Assembly: GCA_949152475.1 (NCBI GenBank)
Contig: OX424555.1
Coordinates: forward strand, 73,671,499-73,735,498
DNA length: 64,000 nucleotides
Direction: 5' to 3'
Source: Terebella lapidaria
Taxonomy: Eukaryota; Annelida; Polychaeta; Terebellida; Terebellidae
The notes under the pieces were generated by a model. The model ran no database searches. It was not told where the DNA came from and worked only from the letters and a program-made list of their open reading frames with translations. Positions 42,301 to 53,050 of this stretch are shown piece after piece. The position numbers and the translations under genes are program-made. How positions within the stretch are numbered: the stretch's first letter is position 1; each line of letters starts with the position of its first letter.

Positions 42301-45300
42301 CCCAGTCTGCCTGGACCCAGTCTATGAGATTCTGCAAGTCACTACAGGAACTCACCCAGTCTATGAGATTCTGCAAGTCACTACAGGAACTCACCCAGTC
42401 TATGAGATTCTGCAAGTCATTACAGGAACTCACCCAGTCTGCCTGGACCCAGTCTATGAGATTTGCAAGTCACTACAGGGGCTCACCCAGTCTATGAGAT
42501 TCTGCAAGTCATTACAGGAATTCACCCAGTCTATGAGATTCTGCAAGTCATTACAGGAACTCACCCAGTCTGCCTGGACCCAGTCTATGAGATTCTGCAA
42601 GTCATTACAGGATCTCACCCAGTCTGCCTGGACCCAGTCTATGAGATTTGCAAGTCACTACAGGGGCTCACCCAGTCTATGAGATTCTGCAAGTCATTAC
42701 AGGAATTCACCCAGTCTATGAGATTCTGCAAGTCATTACAGGATCTCACCCAGTCTGCCTGGACCCAGTCTATGAGATTCTGCAAGTCACTACAGGAACT
42801 CACCCAGTCTATGAGATTCTGCAAGTCATTACAGGAACTCACCCAGTCTGCCTGGACCCAGTCTATGAGATTCTGCAAGTCACTACAGGAACTCACCCAG
42901 TCTATGAGATTCTGCAAGTCACTACAGGAACTCACCCAGTCTATGAGATTCTGCAAGTCATTACAGGAACTCACCCAGTCTGCCTGGACCCAGTCTATGA
43001 GATTTGCAAGTCACTACAGGGGCTCACCCAGTCTATGAGATTCTGCAAGTCATTACAGGAATTCACCCAGTCTATGAGATTCTGCAAGTCATTACAGGAA
43101 CTCACCCAGTCTGCCTGGACCCAGTCTATGAGATTCTGCAAGTCATTACAGGATCTCACCCAGTCTGCCTGGACCCAGTCTATGAGATTTGCAAGTCACT
43201 ACAGGAACTCACCCAGTCTATGAGATTCTGCAAGTCATTACAGGAACTCACCCAGTGTGCCTGGACCCAGTCTATGAGATTTGCAAGTCACTACAGGAAC
43301 TCACCCAGTCTATGAGATTCTGCAAGTCACTACAGGAACTCACCCAGTCTATGAGATTCTGCAAGTCATTACAGGAACTCACCCAGTCTGCCTGGACCCA
43401 GTCTATGAGATTCTGCCAGTCAGTACAGGAACTCACCCAGTCTGCCTGGACCCAGTCTATGAGATTCTGCAAGTCACTACAGGAAATCACCGAGTCTATG
43501 AGATTCTGCCAGTCAGTACAGGAACTCACCCAGTCTGCCTGGACCCAGTCTATGAGATTCTGCAAGTCGCTGTCATCTCTGTAGTTGACGATCATAATCT
43601 TCAGCTGTTTCTGTACTTGGTCAACAACCTGGAATCATTGGTTATAACGAATGAAGTTCATGATTGTTCACTGTCAGAAAATAAGTACATGTATGTTTGA
43701 AAAAATTATTATTATAATACATTGTTTATACTACATTAACAACATAGAAATATATGCAAGTATAGAATTACATACATGTATGTAGTATAGATATACTATT
43801 AAATCTTTGGGTGTTTGCTTAGCCTTTTCTCATTTAGAGACATATTCGAACAAATTAAAAATAGAGGCTAATGTTGCTATAGTGTAGTTTACATGTTCAT
43901 GAACACATTTGAGGCATTGATTAGAATTCGCAGAAAAAGAAACAGATCTTTGAAAACTATCCAAAATATATGAATGGAAATTCAGGGCTTTTACTCTGAA
44001 GGATGCCTGAAACTCATGTACATGCATGTTTTGGAACATGTTGAAACGACTGCATATTGAACACATTTATCCTGGTAGTATAAAATGTAAGCATGGGTAA
44101 TATATTCAGATCATGAGCATCCCCTTGCTGTGTCCACTCAAATTTTACAATCATTGTACGAGTTTTTGTTGGCTCAGATCCAAACTGAATACTGATGTGA
44201 AAGTGATCAGACCAGTAAGCACATCATGACTACATGTACACCGGTCTTTATCGCACAAAAAACAGCACTTGGGTTGAATAAATATCATTTAAATGAACAA
44301 TAGCACAGCTAGATCAATGCTTCCACTTTCTAATCACGCTAAATCCCTAATGTATCAATGTATTTTTTTTCCACGAGTACTTCCTTTACTTTAGACACCC
44401 ACTCCTGCATTACGTACTTCTCTGAAATATTACTACTGGTAATGTAGACATGCATGTACACTATGGTAAAAAAAAGTAGTGTCATCGGCAAGATATTTTG
44501 GAATACAAATGTAACTTGATACATGTACTACAGTAATATAGGAAACTGATATATCAAATTTTAGCAGACCATATTCCTTGAAAAAATGGAGCTCAAATTA
44601 CATGTAACTTATAATGTTCTGGTTAACTTCACTTTACTTTTGCTTGTGTAATGTGTGATTGATACTGTGATTTCCATTCAACAGTGCACTCGAAGTATGA
44701 AGCTACATACTAGTATTCCTGGAAAGTGCAGCATAAACTAGAGAATGTCAGTCTAGACTAGCAAGTCTACATTGGTGAGTCAGGTACATGTACAATACAT
44801 TGTGGGAGGCAATTTACATGTACTATCAATACATAACGATACATACATGTGTACAATTTCTGTGAATTAGGATACAGGATTGATTTTGAGACAGAGTTTT
44901 ACACAGAGAATTCAATGTAATATTAAGCGGCATCATTTGTCAGTCAGATAAACATGTGTGTGATGTGTGTTTATTCAGAAATTCCATTCATCATGTTCAT
45001 TTACAATGAAGTCCTAATCCGGCATAGCGGTACAGGTACATGCAAAAGGAAATGTACATGTAATGATTAATTATCAATAGAACAGTGTGCAATGGTGAGC
45101 TGTTAACAGTCACTAAATTGTAAAGCACTGCAAGTGATATGTTAACTGACAACCAGAACTCTTACTGACTAGTTTTAGCATAGTGTCTAAATTGTTATTG
45201 CTTAGCCTATATTGTCTATATTGTTATTGCATCTTACCCAACTCTTGTAAACAAAGCCTATCACGGCTACGCCAATTTCAGCAAATAAAAGTATGCCTAG

Positions 45301-47994
45301 AAATATGCAGTACTGCAAAGAAAACAAGCAAAGAAAAATAGCATAGCAAAACTTTCAAAACCATCCGTTTGTGCTCATCAATGCTCATAGGACCACTGAT
45401 ATAAAAAGACCAGTGCCTAGAACTCCTATGATTGAAAGCATATGCATGTTATCATGAACCAAGCTGTGCCAATGCACTCAATCACGCACTATTCAGTATG
45501 TTTGGTGCAATCCTGTAAATTGAACATGTTGAATGTCGGCACCAATTTTTTACCATGATGTACATGAGCATGATCCATAATAAACCACATGTTCACACAT
45601 TGTACAGCGACATGTTATAAGTAAAGCAGCTAACACAGCACCTCCGACTTCGACATGCAGCTCAAGCTCCTGACACAGGGAAAAATCACAGCCAGCAGAT
45701 TTCCTTCCACCACCTGAATTAACCAAGCTGATTAATTCTGATTTCTATACCATCCTCAAGTGCTCAAAATTACAAAAAAAAATTCTGACAATCAATACGT
45801 GTAAGCCAAGCAGCTAGGGTCACATGTATACGAATAGATGTATGCACCGGAAAACGATAATTTGGGAACCAATAAATCGAACAACTCTCACTCTCAGAGC
45901 CATGGTGGACACCATCTTGTGCAATACAAAACTGACAATGCTGAAACTGCATTTTAGGATTTATATTTGTACATTGTACTAGTAGGTATTCTCTTTTGTG
46001 GGGTGTGCAGTGGCTGGGGTAATAATACATGTACATTATTGACTAAGGTTGTATACAAAAACATGCATACAGGAAGCTACACGTATATACCAATAAACAT
46101 GTACAGGATTTACATTGTACGGACAAAAATAAGATGTAAAAAGAGTACACAGAAAGGAAACTCACACACCCAGTCAACAGTACCAGAAGCACATTACTGC
46201 ACGTTTCTGTCAGAACATGTATTGCACACGTTTGGGAACACAATAAAATTTTCGACCACATTCGTTTCGCCAATTCTTACCCATTCTTTGTAGACAAAGA
46301 AAATGATTCCGATGGCAAGTTCAGCAAATAGTACAATTCCTACACAGACACAGTACTGGAAGGAGGGAAGAAAACACAAGAGTCTTGATCAATTTCCATC
46401 TAATTCTGAACAAGATAAAAAGCCAATTTTTCACAGAAGAGAAATAACATTGAAATATCTACCTATATGCTTATTGTGAAGCCACAATTGAGTTCCTATT
46501 GAAAGATATTTTTCTCGGATCTGGTATACAGGGACATGATTGGATTTGGAAACATTACTCATGTGACGGCTTTACAAGTATGTTCATTGGGATCAGCAGA
46601 CGTATCAAAAGATACCAATGAAATACATACATGTGTTACTTGTATGTATCATGAGAAAACATCTGGAAAGAGCATGAACCTCAGAACAGGACATAATTGA
46701 GGAGACATGTATACAAAATCTTCCTGCTACCTAGAGGTTCCGCAATTAACTTGATTAAACTATAACAAATATTCTGTAATGAAATGACTCTGAAAAGAAA
46801 TAGCATTAGCATTGTACAAAATGGAACACCATAATATACATGTATGTTCCAATATGTTATCAATGCATCTAAAAAATTATAAATTATGTCTAATACATTA
46901 TGATCAAAGCCATCATTGGTAACTAGTGTTGTTATATTTCTAACATACAGTATTCAGAGATACTAGATACAATTCAATTTGCAGTAATCGCGGTTACACG
47001 TTTATATACTATTTGATAAATTTTATATGGTATTGTATATATGTACTTATACAGGCATTGTCTGTCTTCAACATCACAGTTATAAACCCAAGCAAGTGGC
47101 ACTTACAATGAGAAGCAGGACAGTATTTTCCCGCAGTGCACCCACACATCCCGTGAATCCGATCACGAAGACGACAGCACCGCCAATGATGAATATCAAC
47201 GCTGGATCCAGAGGGATGGACGTCACTTTACCAATGTTTGTGAACATATCCTTCTCTGACCACGCCCAGAGTCCAGTGGCACATATCAATCCTCCAAACA
47301 GCTAACAAAAACAAACAAAAACTTCATACATTTAGATATATAATAATCTTACACTGCATACAATTTTACCATTTATTTATTCATTTATCATTTTTACCCA
47401 GGAAGACATACAACGATAATGATTATGATACATTAAATATTCCTTCACAGTTAATACAATGCTCACAGTAAAATAAAAAAATACCATATTGGTCCTAATA
47501 GTGGCAAGTGCCCTAATAGTAGTGCGCCCCCTTCTTTTCTACAAAAATCTTCCGATATTTGTAACCTTGTATTTCACTTCATATAATTCTAATATACTCT
47601 TGGAGTATTCCAATTCACATTTTTATGTTATTTGAATCATAATCAATGGGGTTGAAGGCTATAGGTATTTGTCCGTACAATGTAAATCTCAACAGAGATT
47701 TTCTTGAAATTTGAACTCAAATTTCACTTCATTTTTGCGTGCGCTACTGCAGGTCTTGCTTTGGCACGCCATGCTATTATTAGGACCAATACGGTATAGT
47801 CATATATATTCAACAACAATGACGACAAAGGGCCATCTGCAAGTACAACAGGTTTATACAAAGCTCTTTAACACTGGTCTTACACTTACCCAAAATATCA
47901 CGTTGAATCCAAAGACGAGGTATTTGATGGCACAGCTAACTTCGGTTGAGTCGCGCCTGCGTACGCCAACATGTGGTGGGTGTGATCGAGCCAT
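39308..47994 (-). CDS. TspanC8-type tetraspanin with alternative third exons
   Basis: Exons are 47994-47890, 47301-47107, third exon 46355-46281 or 45312-45238, then 43628-43530, 40753-40625, 40415-40365, 39757-39641 and 39382-39308. All are in phase zero with GT-AG ends, giving 281 residues with either third exon. TM1 (YLVFGFNVIFW) and TM2 (FIIGGAVVFVIGF then CVGALREN) precede an alternative TM3. The large extracellular loop has DLQNLIDWVQADW, LKCCG, FNC, RCG, YSCC, QCGYD and KGC, eight cysteines in all, which defines the TspanC8 class. TM4 and ILGICFAQNL close the protein. TspanC8 proteins escort ADAM10 from the ER and steer its substrate choice. The sequence resembles TSPAN5/14/17 in my recollection, so I give no exact symbol. 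Intron 4 begins with a 2.4 kb minisatellite of the exon 4 end. Confidence 0.93.
39803..40113. mobile_element. 311-bp TIR mini-element in a tetraspanin intron
   Basis: The left end TACAGTACTGATTCTGCAAAACCTCA and the right end reverse-complemented as TACAGTACCGATTTTGCAAAAC agree at nearly every base. The interior is unlike the AT-rich host, with many GCTAGCA and GATGC motifs. CAGTA ends next to TA suggest a Tc1/mariner-type element. It sits in the intron after exon 6. Confidence 0.75.
40826..40896. repeat. Short hairpin in a tetraspanin intron
   Basis: GTACAGGTACCGTACTTGCA-CTTA pairs with TAAG-TGCAAGTACGATACCTG around a 12-base loop. The two arms of about 24 bases have one or two mismatches. 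It is probably a tiny palindromic repeat. Confidence 0.65.
41209..43575 (-). repeat. Minisatellite of about 52 copies of the tetraspanin exon 4 end plus 5' splice site
   Basis: Units of 39 or 54 bases, with five 53-base variants, run from the end of exon 4 into intron 4. On the minus strand each unit is a coding block (AATCTCATAGACTGG, or twice that length ending GGCAGACTGG). A 24-base block that starts GTGAGTTCCTG and ends GACTTGCAG follows it. The first unit is the true exon 4/intron 4 junction. Every unit therefore repeats a consensus-like 5' splice site, and most keep the frame of exon 4 (DLQNLIDWV then SSC). A twelve-unit superrepeat of 541 bases occurs at 41922, 42463 and, in part, 43004. 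The plus-strand long open frames here are by-products of the period. Confidence 0.9.
43530..43628 (-). CDS. Tetraspanin exon 4, source of the minisatellite
   Basis: This 99-nt exon encodes VVDQVQKQLK to VQADW, the start of the large extracellular loop. Its acceptor is TTCCAG and its nearest donor TGG-GTGAGT. The alignment with TSPAN5-like proteins (RDD, DLQNLID then W before the CCG motif) supports this end as the normal one. Six further donors downstream are in the same frame before the first stop. Confidence 0.85.
43700..45237. other. Tetraspanin intron, no further exon recognised
   Basis: AT-rich intron sequence between exon 4 and the nearer third exon contains many ACATGTA-type motifs. 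I found no additional exon or element end that I can support. Confidence 0.4.
45238..45312 (-). CDS. Alternative tetraspanin exon 3b (TM3 version)
   Basis: A 75-nt phase-zero exon encodes YCIFLGILLFAEIGVAVIGF then VYKSW. It has acceptor TTTGCAG and donor GTAAGA. It has the same length, phase and position as exon 3a, 970 bases upstream on the gene strand, and 12 of 25 residues are changed. Inclusion of both would keep the frame but add a second TM segment and break the four-TM topology, so mutually exclusive use is expected. Confidence 0.85.
46281..46355 (-). CDS. Alternative tetraspanin exon 3a (TM3 version)
   Basis: A 75-nt phase-zero exon encodes YCVCVGIVLFAELAIGIIFF then VYKEW. It has acceptor CTTCCAG and donor GTAAGA. 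It is paired with exon 3b. Differences cluster in the lipid-facing middle of TM3 and in the last residue pair before the extracellular loop (KE against KS), while the start and the LFAE core are shared. Confidence 0.85.
47482..47796. mobile_element. 315-bp TIR mini-element in tetraspanin intron 1
   Basis: The left end TACCATATTGGTCCTAATAGTGGCA is mirrored by TGCTATTATTAGGACCAATACGGTA. The inner sequence has no ORF of note. TA lies at both termini. Confidence 0.75.
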
Positions 47995-48103
47995 TGTGCG
48001 TTGTATTGGTCAGTGCTTTGACTCTGACGAGTTTGTGTCCAATATACTGTACATGTACTGGTTTAAGTCGCCTGATCAGCTCTCAACTGGGAATAACCGT
48101 TAA

Positions 48104-48906
48104 TTACTTTGAATCTAGTTGATGTTTCCCAGTTCAGCCGTTTTCAATGGAACAGCCAAGCTACGCACCATCAATAGTTTGTGACTGAGTCACTGACTAG
48201 ACTGACAATGAACTGAATGACACCTGTAGGGGCCTAGAATAATTTGTTGAGTGTCGTGACTTGAACAGTACAACCTAATTACAAGTCAGCCCGCCACAAT
48301 ATCACTTTCAAACGTTAAACGAAGCAATTAAAATCAATCAGGACTCCATCGCGGTGGATTGAAGAGAACCATTACTGAGTTACTGGCTCACTAATATTGA
48401 GGAAAACACAGTTTCAGTTTTACGCTCAGCTGACTCTCCATTTGTCAACAATATCCTGTGGAGGAAGGAGAAAGATGGGTGCACTTGCACTGGTCCCAGG
48501 ATACGGAGGCCCAAATATGAAGTTATGGACTATTTATGGACTAGACTCTATTTAATTTCCGATGGTAGCACCCATGTGAGTTTATAAAATGAATTTGGAT
48601 GACATATAAACATAATTATAGAGACATTTGTATTTGATTGCATGCTCATAGGCCTACAAAATAACTACAATAAGAAATTGTTGCATGTGGTCGGTTAGCT
48701 ACTTTTCCATGACCTGAATCAGCCACCGTAAAAAAAATTTTTCAGGTAATTTCTAATAAATATTGACATGGAGGTCTACTGTCAATTTTATGAATCATTT
48801 CATTGTAATATATGTTTTTTTTTAATTTTTATTCGAGATTATTCATTTAAAAAAAAAATCTTGGAACGAGATTTTGCACAAGATCACGTGTCTGCGTTTT
48901 CCAAAC
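48104..48906. promoter_or_regulatory. Intergenic region between divergent genes
   Basis: About 900 bases separate the tetraspanin ATG (47994, minus) from the earliest likely ATG of the next gene (48907, plus). The two genes are head to head and may share regulatory sequence. I saw no clear TATA box or other named site, and two A/T-runs lie at 48730 and 48815-48855. Confidence 0.35.
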
Positions 48907-49641
48907 ATGAGACTTGAGGTGAACGTGAAAATGGAGAAACGAGAATCCAGAATGTCTATGACGAACTTGTTTTATACATATATGCCCCTAGCTGGTGGAG
49001 CTAGTGCTCTAGCATTCTCTCTGAATGTGATGAATCCCCCCTTATTCCGAAGGTGGGCTTTCAGACACGCATATGGTTCTCACCATGATCATAGTTGACA
49101 TGATGATCCAGAACTTTCATTCTTTTCATTTACATTGATCCAGATTGTGCCTATTGAATTTAGCTATTATTTCGATTCAATGAAAGTTGACGATCGTTTT
49201 ATCAAGTCATGTCTGAAATAGTTTATCATCCTGAACCTTGGTCACAATACTAATCAATCATGATTATCGACAATATATAATGTGTGTCTATTCTTTTGAT
49301 TTTCTGCTGATTTTAGGGCCTTTGGCGACCACCAGAGTCTGGTGGCCAACTGTCTGTGGTTCAATGCCCACCTGGGGATGGGTCTGTACTTGTACAGTCG
49401 TCAGCACCTGCGTCAAGCCTCGACCTACCAGCGTATCCTCTTCAGCGTCTTCGGGGCCGTCATGTTCAACTTCGGCTCGGTGCTGTTCTGGGCCACGACG
49501 AAGGCACTCGTCCTCAAGAGCGTGTGGATGCGGTCCATGTTTGGACTCGGTACCGGTGTTGTCATGATGATGGTCGGGAAGGAATATCTGAGCTATGTCG
49601 ATAGCAAGGTTCCCCCACTAGAAGATTCCAAGGATGAATAG
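48907..49641 (+). CDS. Small multi-pass membrane protein, not recognised
   Basis: Two exons, 48907-49052 and 49317-49641, join in frame (FRR then AFGDHQSLVANC) across a GT-AG intron. From the first ATG (48907) the protein has 156 residues; from the ATG at 48952, which I find at least as likely, 141. The sequence has hydrophobic segments around YMPLAGGASALAFSLNVM, ILFSVFGAVMFNFGSVLFW and MFGLGTGVVMMMVGKEYL, with a basic stretch SRQHLRQASTYQR between them and an acidic tail PLEDSKDE. No signal peptide is evident. The GC-rich, synonym-tolerant second exon against an AT-rich flank supports real coding. I do not recognise the family and infer only a small integral membrane protein. Confidence 0.7.
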
Positions 49642-52010
49642 CCAACGAAGAGTAGTTAATGACAAGCTATTCAAGACATCTCAATATACATATTTATTAA
49701 ATTAGATGTTTATGTTGCTTGGCTGAATCGCAATATATATTTTTATCATGCTTGTATGTTGCCTTAGCAATGTTCATCAAAATGGTGCTCTATAAGCTAG
49801 CTTTACTTAAATATGCATAACTTTGTTATTATTATGTTGGTGTATTTTGTTGCTCAGTGCTTTTATCAATTAATTAGGTTGTTATGTTGGCATAGATTTG
49901 TGGAGAAGAAATATTGAAAATCGATAGTTTTAACTTGTCAAAGAGAATTATGACTTGTGATCTGTAATTGACTTTTTACGCATGTACTGGTACACATGCA
50001 TTTTGGATTTGTTAAATTGTACAAAAATTGTTTGTTGAACATGTACATTAGCATGATTAATATACGTGTACTGGCAATTAGTCAGTCACATTTTGTTTGT
50101 AGCTGTTCACCCAGTCAATTCTTATGTAGCTTTTCGTTCACCTGCATAATTTGCTTGAAAACATATTTTAATAAGGCCATTATACACGTAATCAAATAAC
50201 AGATATGTACATTAAAACCAGGGACCACACAGCCTTCAATTTGAACTACAAACATGTAGAATACGGGTAGCTGTCCTATTCTGCTTATGATTATTGCTTA
50301 ATGTGATTACTATAGTAATACCCTGGAGTGTGAATGATATTTCTGAACGATTCCCTGCTATGCCTTACAAGATGGAAAACAATTAAAAGTTTCGCACTAT
50401 TTTGCATGCATTTTCTAATGACTAAATTGTGCACTGTACATGTATGTGTCCTGTGAATTTCATTTTGATACAGGGTAGTCCATAAAAAAACCAGGTCCTC
50501 AGGTGCTGAACCAACTTGCATATAAAGTTAGCATGGTTAAGTCAATTCTGATAATGGAATAAGATTCTGGGAACCAGTAAATGGTAATTGAAGTACATGT
50601 ACAAATGTAGACATGGAGAGAGAAGATATTGTCCATGTATGTATTCACTCAACTGTTTTGTCCAGTGTTGGGCTATTTGGTTACATGCTGGGCAATCTGT
50701 TTAATAATATGTGATTGTGACATAAAAGTTTATCATTAACATGGCAAAGCTCATATGTAAAGTATTGAACAAATATGAAGCCTCATTTCCTCAATAGGTT
50801 GTACACTCAGGATTGTAAAGCAGCAGCCCCACATACACAATGCCGGAGGTTACACCATTGTGTCTTATCCAGTGCCTAGATTGCCACTGTCTATTGATAT
50901 TGTGCTACAGTGTAGATCTCAGTTGTCATGGTGACTAGCACTAGAATGTGCCGTGTTCAGGTGTCACTGTCGATGTATCTTGTGTATTCACCAGTGGATT
51001 AAGTACTTAACCCTCTCAACAATCTTGTGTTCATGTATTCCAAAAAGTATGATATTTTTGTTTGCAGTGGTCTATGCACAATAGTATTAGCTTTAGGTGA
51101 GTGATTCCAACATCCCAAATTGTCTGTTTTGTTTTGGTGTGTTGAATGCACATAGTGTTAAATCATATAATAATATTTTATTCCATTGTTCTAGTTCCGG
51201 TAAAGACCAATAGATGTTTTCAATGATTGACCTTTCAGTTCACGCCACAATCACTTTTCTGTGTACTGTGTTTCAATTAGGGAGTTTTGCAGAACCATGC
51301 CAGCAATTGTTGAGATTTGACAAGTTTTGCTGTCCAGTGTGTATAGCATTGTCAAAATTCAATTACATAATTATATCGTACAGAATTCAGATATTATTCA
51401 TGTTTCACAGAAGCAATGACTCATTGGAAGTATATCTTTTGTGATATACATATACAATCCTACAATGAATATACAATGAATTGTTTTGTAAAGGCACTGG
51501 ACAGTGTTGGAGTGCTCTAAAGAACAGAGTTTAGTTTGACAATATCTGATAAATGGCAGCATTTTTGACAGGCATAATTTGAGATTTTCTCAGTCAGTAA
51601 TGATATTTTGATATTTTCTGTGATACTATGTGCTAAAATTGGCAATGTGCATGAACAGTGTATCATATTATGAACTTGTGCCTTTTTGACATGGTATCAA
51701 TGACCTCACTGGGCTTCAAACTCTATACATTGTACATGTGTACACTCTTTTTAATTCTGATGATTAGAAAGAGAAGCAGTGGGTCATTTATAACCAATTA
51801 TAGTCTTTCTGCCTTCAACCACAACTAGAGTCTACCGAATAGTACTGATATTCTGAAAATCTGCCGAAAAATTCCAGATATATATATCTTGTTTTTCCAT
51901 TTTAAATGCATGATTATGGTGGTTATATGATATGATATGCAATTCGGAGTGCCTTCTGTAGATGATAGATTTATATTGGTTTGTTATGATTGAAATAAAT
52001 GTTGCAGTTT
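49642..52010 (+). other. Possible long 3' UTR of the preceding gene
   Basis: No exon, element end or RNA gene is recognisable for 2.3 kb after the stop. AATAAA occurs at 51994-51999, just before the sequence character changes to runs and repeats. Assignment as 3' UTR is an inference from position only. Confidence 0.35.
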
Positions 52011-52142
52011 ATCTATTTTTTGTTCGTGTCATTGGACATACTTATTTGAGCAAAATAATATTTATGGTAGATGGATACATGTACAAACGTAATCAATACT
52101 CATAGTTCACTGGTGGATTCTGAGGACAGAGTGAGAGCTTCT

Positions 52143-52163
52143 GCTCCCCCCCCCCCCCCCCCC
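52143..52163 (+). repeat. Poly-C run
   Basis: A tract of about twenty cytosines within GCTTCTGCTCCCC lies in a short remnant that resembles the G/C-run repeats at 32-33 kb (TGGTGGATTCTGAGGACAGAG context). The length is unreliable. Confidence 0.7.
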
Positions 52164-52352
52164 ATAGTTGAACTTTTTTAGTTGAACTTTCTTTTTGAAG
52201 AACAAATTTCCTGGTCCATACTCTGTCGTGTAAACACCGTTTGTTAATTTAAATTGACCAGAGTCCACCAAAATACACTAAAATTTCAAGCTCCCAGAAC
52301 CCATTGGCATTGTGGTCTCCGGTGGCGAAAGTTACCCTAACTGCTGCTACCA

Positions 52353-53050
52353 ATGAATTGAATTGAATTGAATTGAATTGAATTTATTTCACCAATCAAT
52401 AATACATTCATACAGACAATAGTGGTACAGAATCACAAACATGAAAGGTGAAAAGGGAAATGCTAGAAGCTTGGAGCTTATTAGTTGCATGACCCCAAAA
52501 CAAGAATTATAACAACACTGAAAAAAAAAATAAAATAAAATAAATAAATAAAAAAAAAAAATAAAATAAAACATGATAAAAGGGAGCATTGACAATATAT
52601 GAATACTTTGGTGTGTAACATTGATATACCTCTTTTTAGATTAACAATCATAGTTTGATAAAAATCTATTTTTGATACGTTTTTTGAACATTGAGAGAGT
52701 CTTGCTGTCTCGTATGATGTCATCCAGGTCATTCCATAATTTTACACCTCTTACACTGATATTCATGGATCTTAATTTTGTTCTGCAATATTTAACATCA
52801 AAATTTCCCTTGAAAAACCTGGATCTGCCAGTGTTGTAGTTTACAGAAAACAACATGGAAAATGAAAGGATATTTTCTTGAAAATATGCTGGAAGAAGAA
52901 TGACAGAAATTGGTGTGCAATTTCTCATACATGTATTGCTGAGTTTTTCAGAAGGTCGGCTGATCCACAAAAACCTAAAGATTTTTTTTTGTATAGTAAA
53001 ACCCATAAAACACACAATCGTACTTCAGTTTCAGGTTATTATTGTGGCAT
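52353..53050 (-). mobile_element. 3' end of a LINE with (GAATT)n tail
   Basis: On the minus strand an open stretch (53015-52641) encodes the typical end of a LINE ORF2: a NTGRSRFF segment, then SVRGVKLWNDLDDIIRD, then LSMFKKRIKNRFLSNY. A short 3' UTR and an A/T-rich tract (52520-52572) follow. It ends in five copies of AATTC (plus-strand GAATT), a pentameric tail of the kind seen in several CR1/RTE-like LINEs. The 5' part, including the polymerase core, is missing, so it is a truncated, dead insertion. Confidence 0.75.

Noticed and set aside
41209-43530. The 24-nt GT...AG blocks as real tiny introns between micro-exons
   Set aside because: Twenty-four bases is well below the size metazoan spliceosomes are known to handle, and no branch point fits. 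Donor competition is the more reasonable reading.
41209-43575. Regular direct repeats resembling a CRISPR array
   Set aside because: There are no unique spacers, units abut one another, the DNA is clearly eukaryotic, and the unit is explained by the exon 4 junction.
41143-43700. Long plus-strand open frames (up to 332 codons) and several overlapping ones across the tetraspanin minisatellite
   Set aside because: They arise because the repeat units are multiples of three. The true coding information is on the minus strand at the first unit, and the plus frames change wherever a one-base-short unit occurs.
52389-52732. Hydrophobic minus-strand frames over the A/T-rich tract
   Set aside because: The Phe/Ile/Tyr-rich peptides are translations of the LINE's A/T tract.
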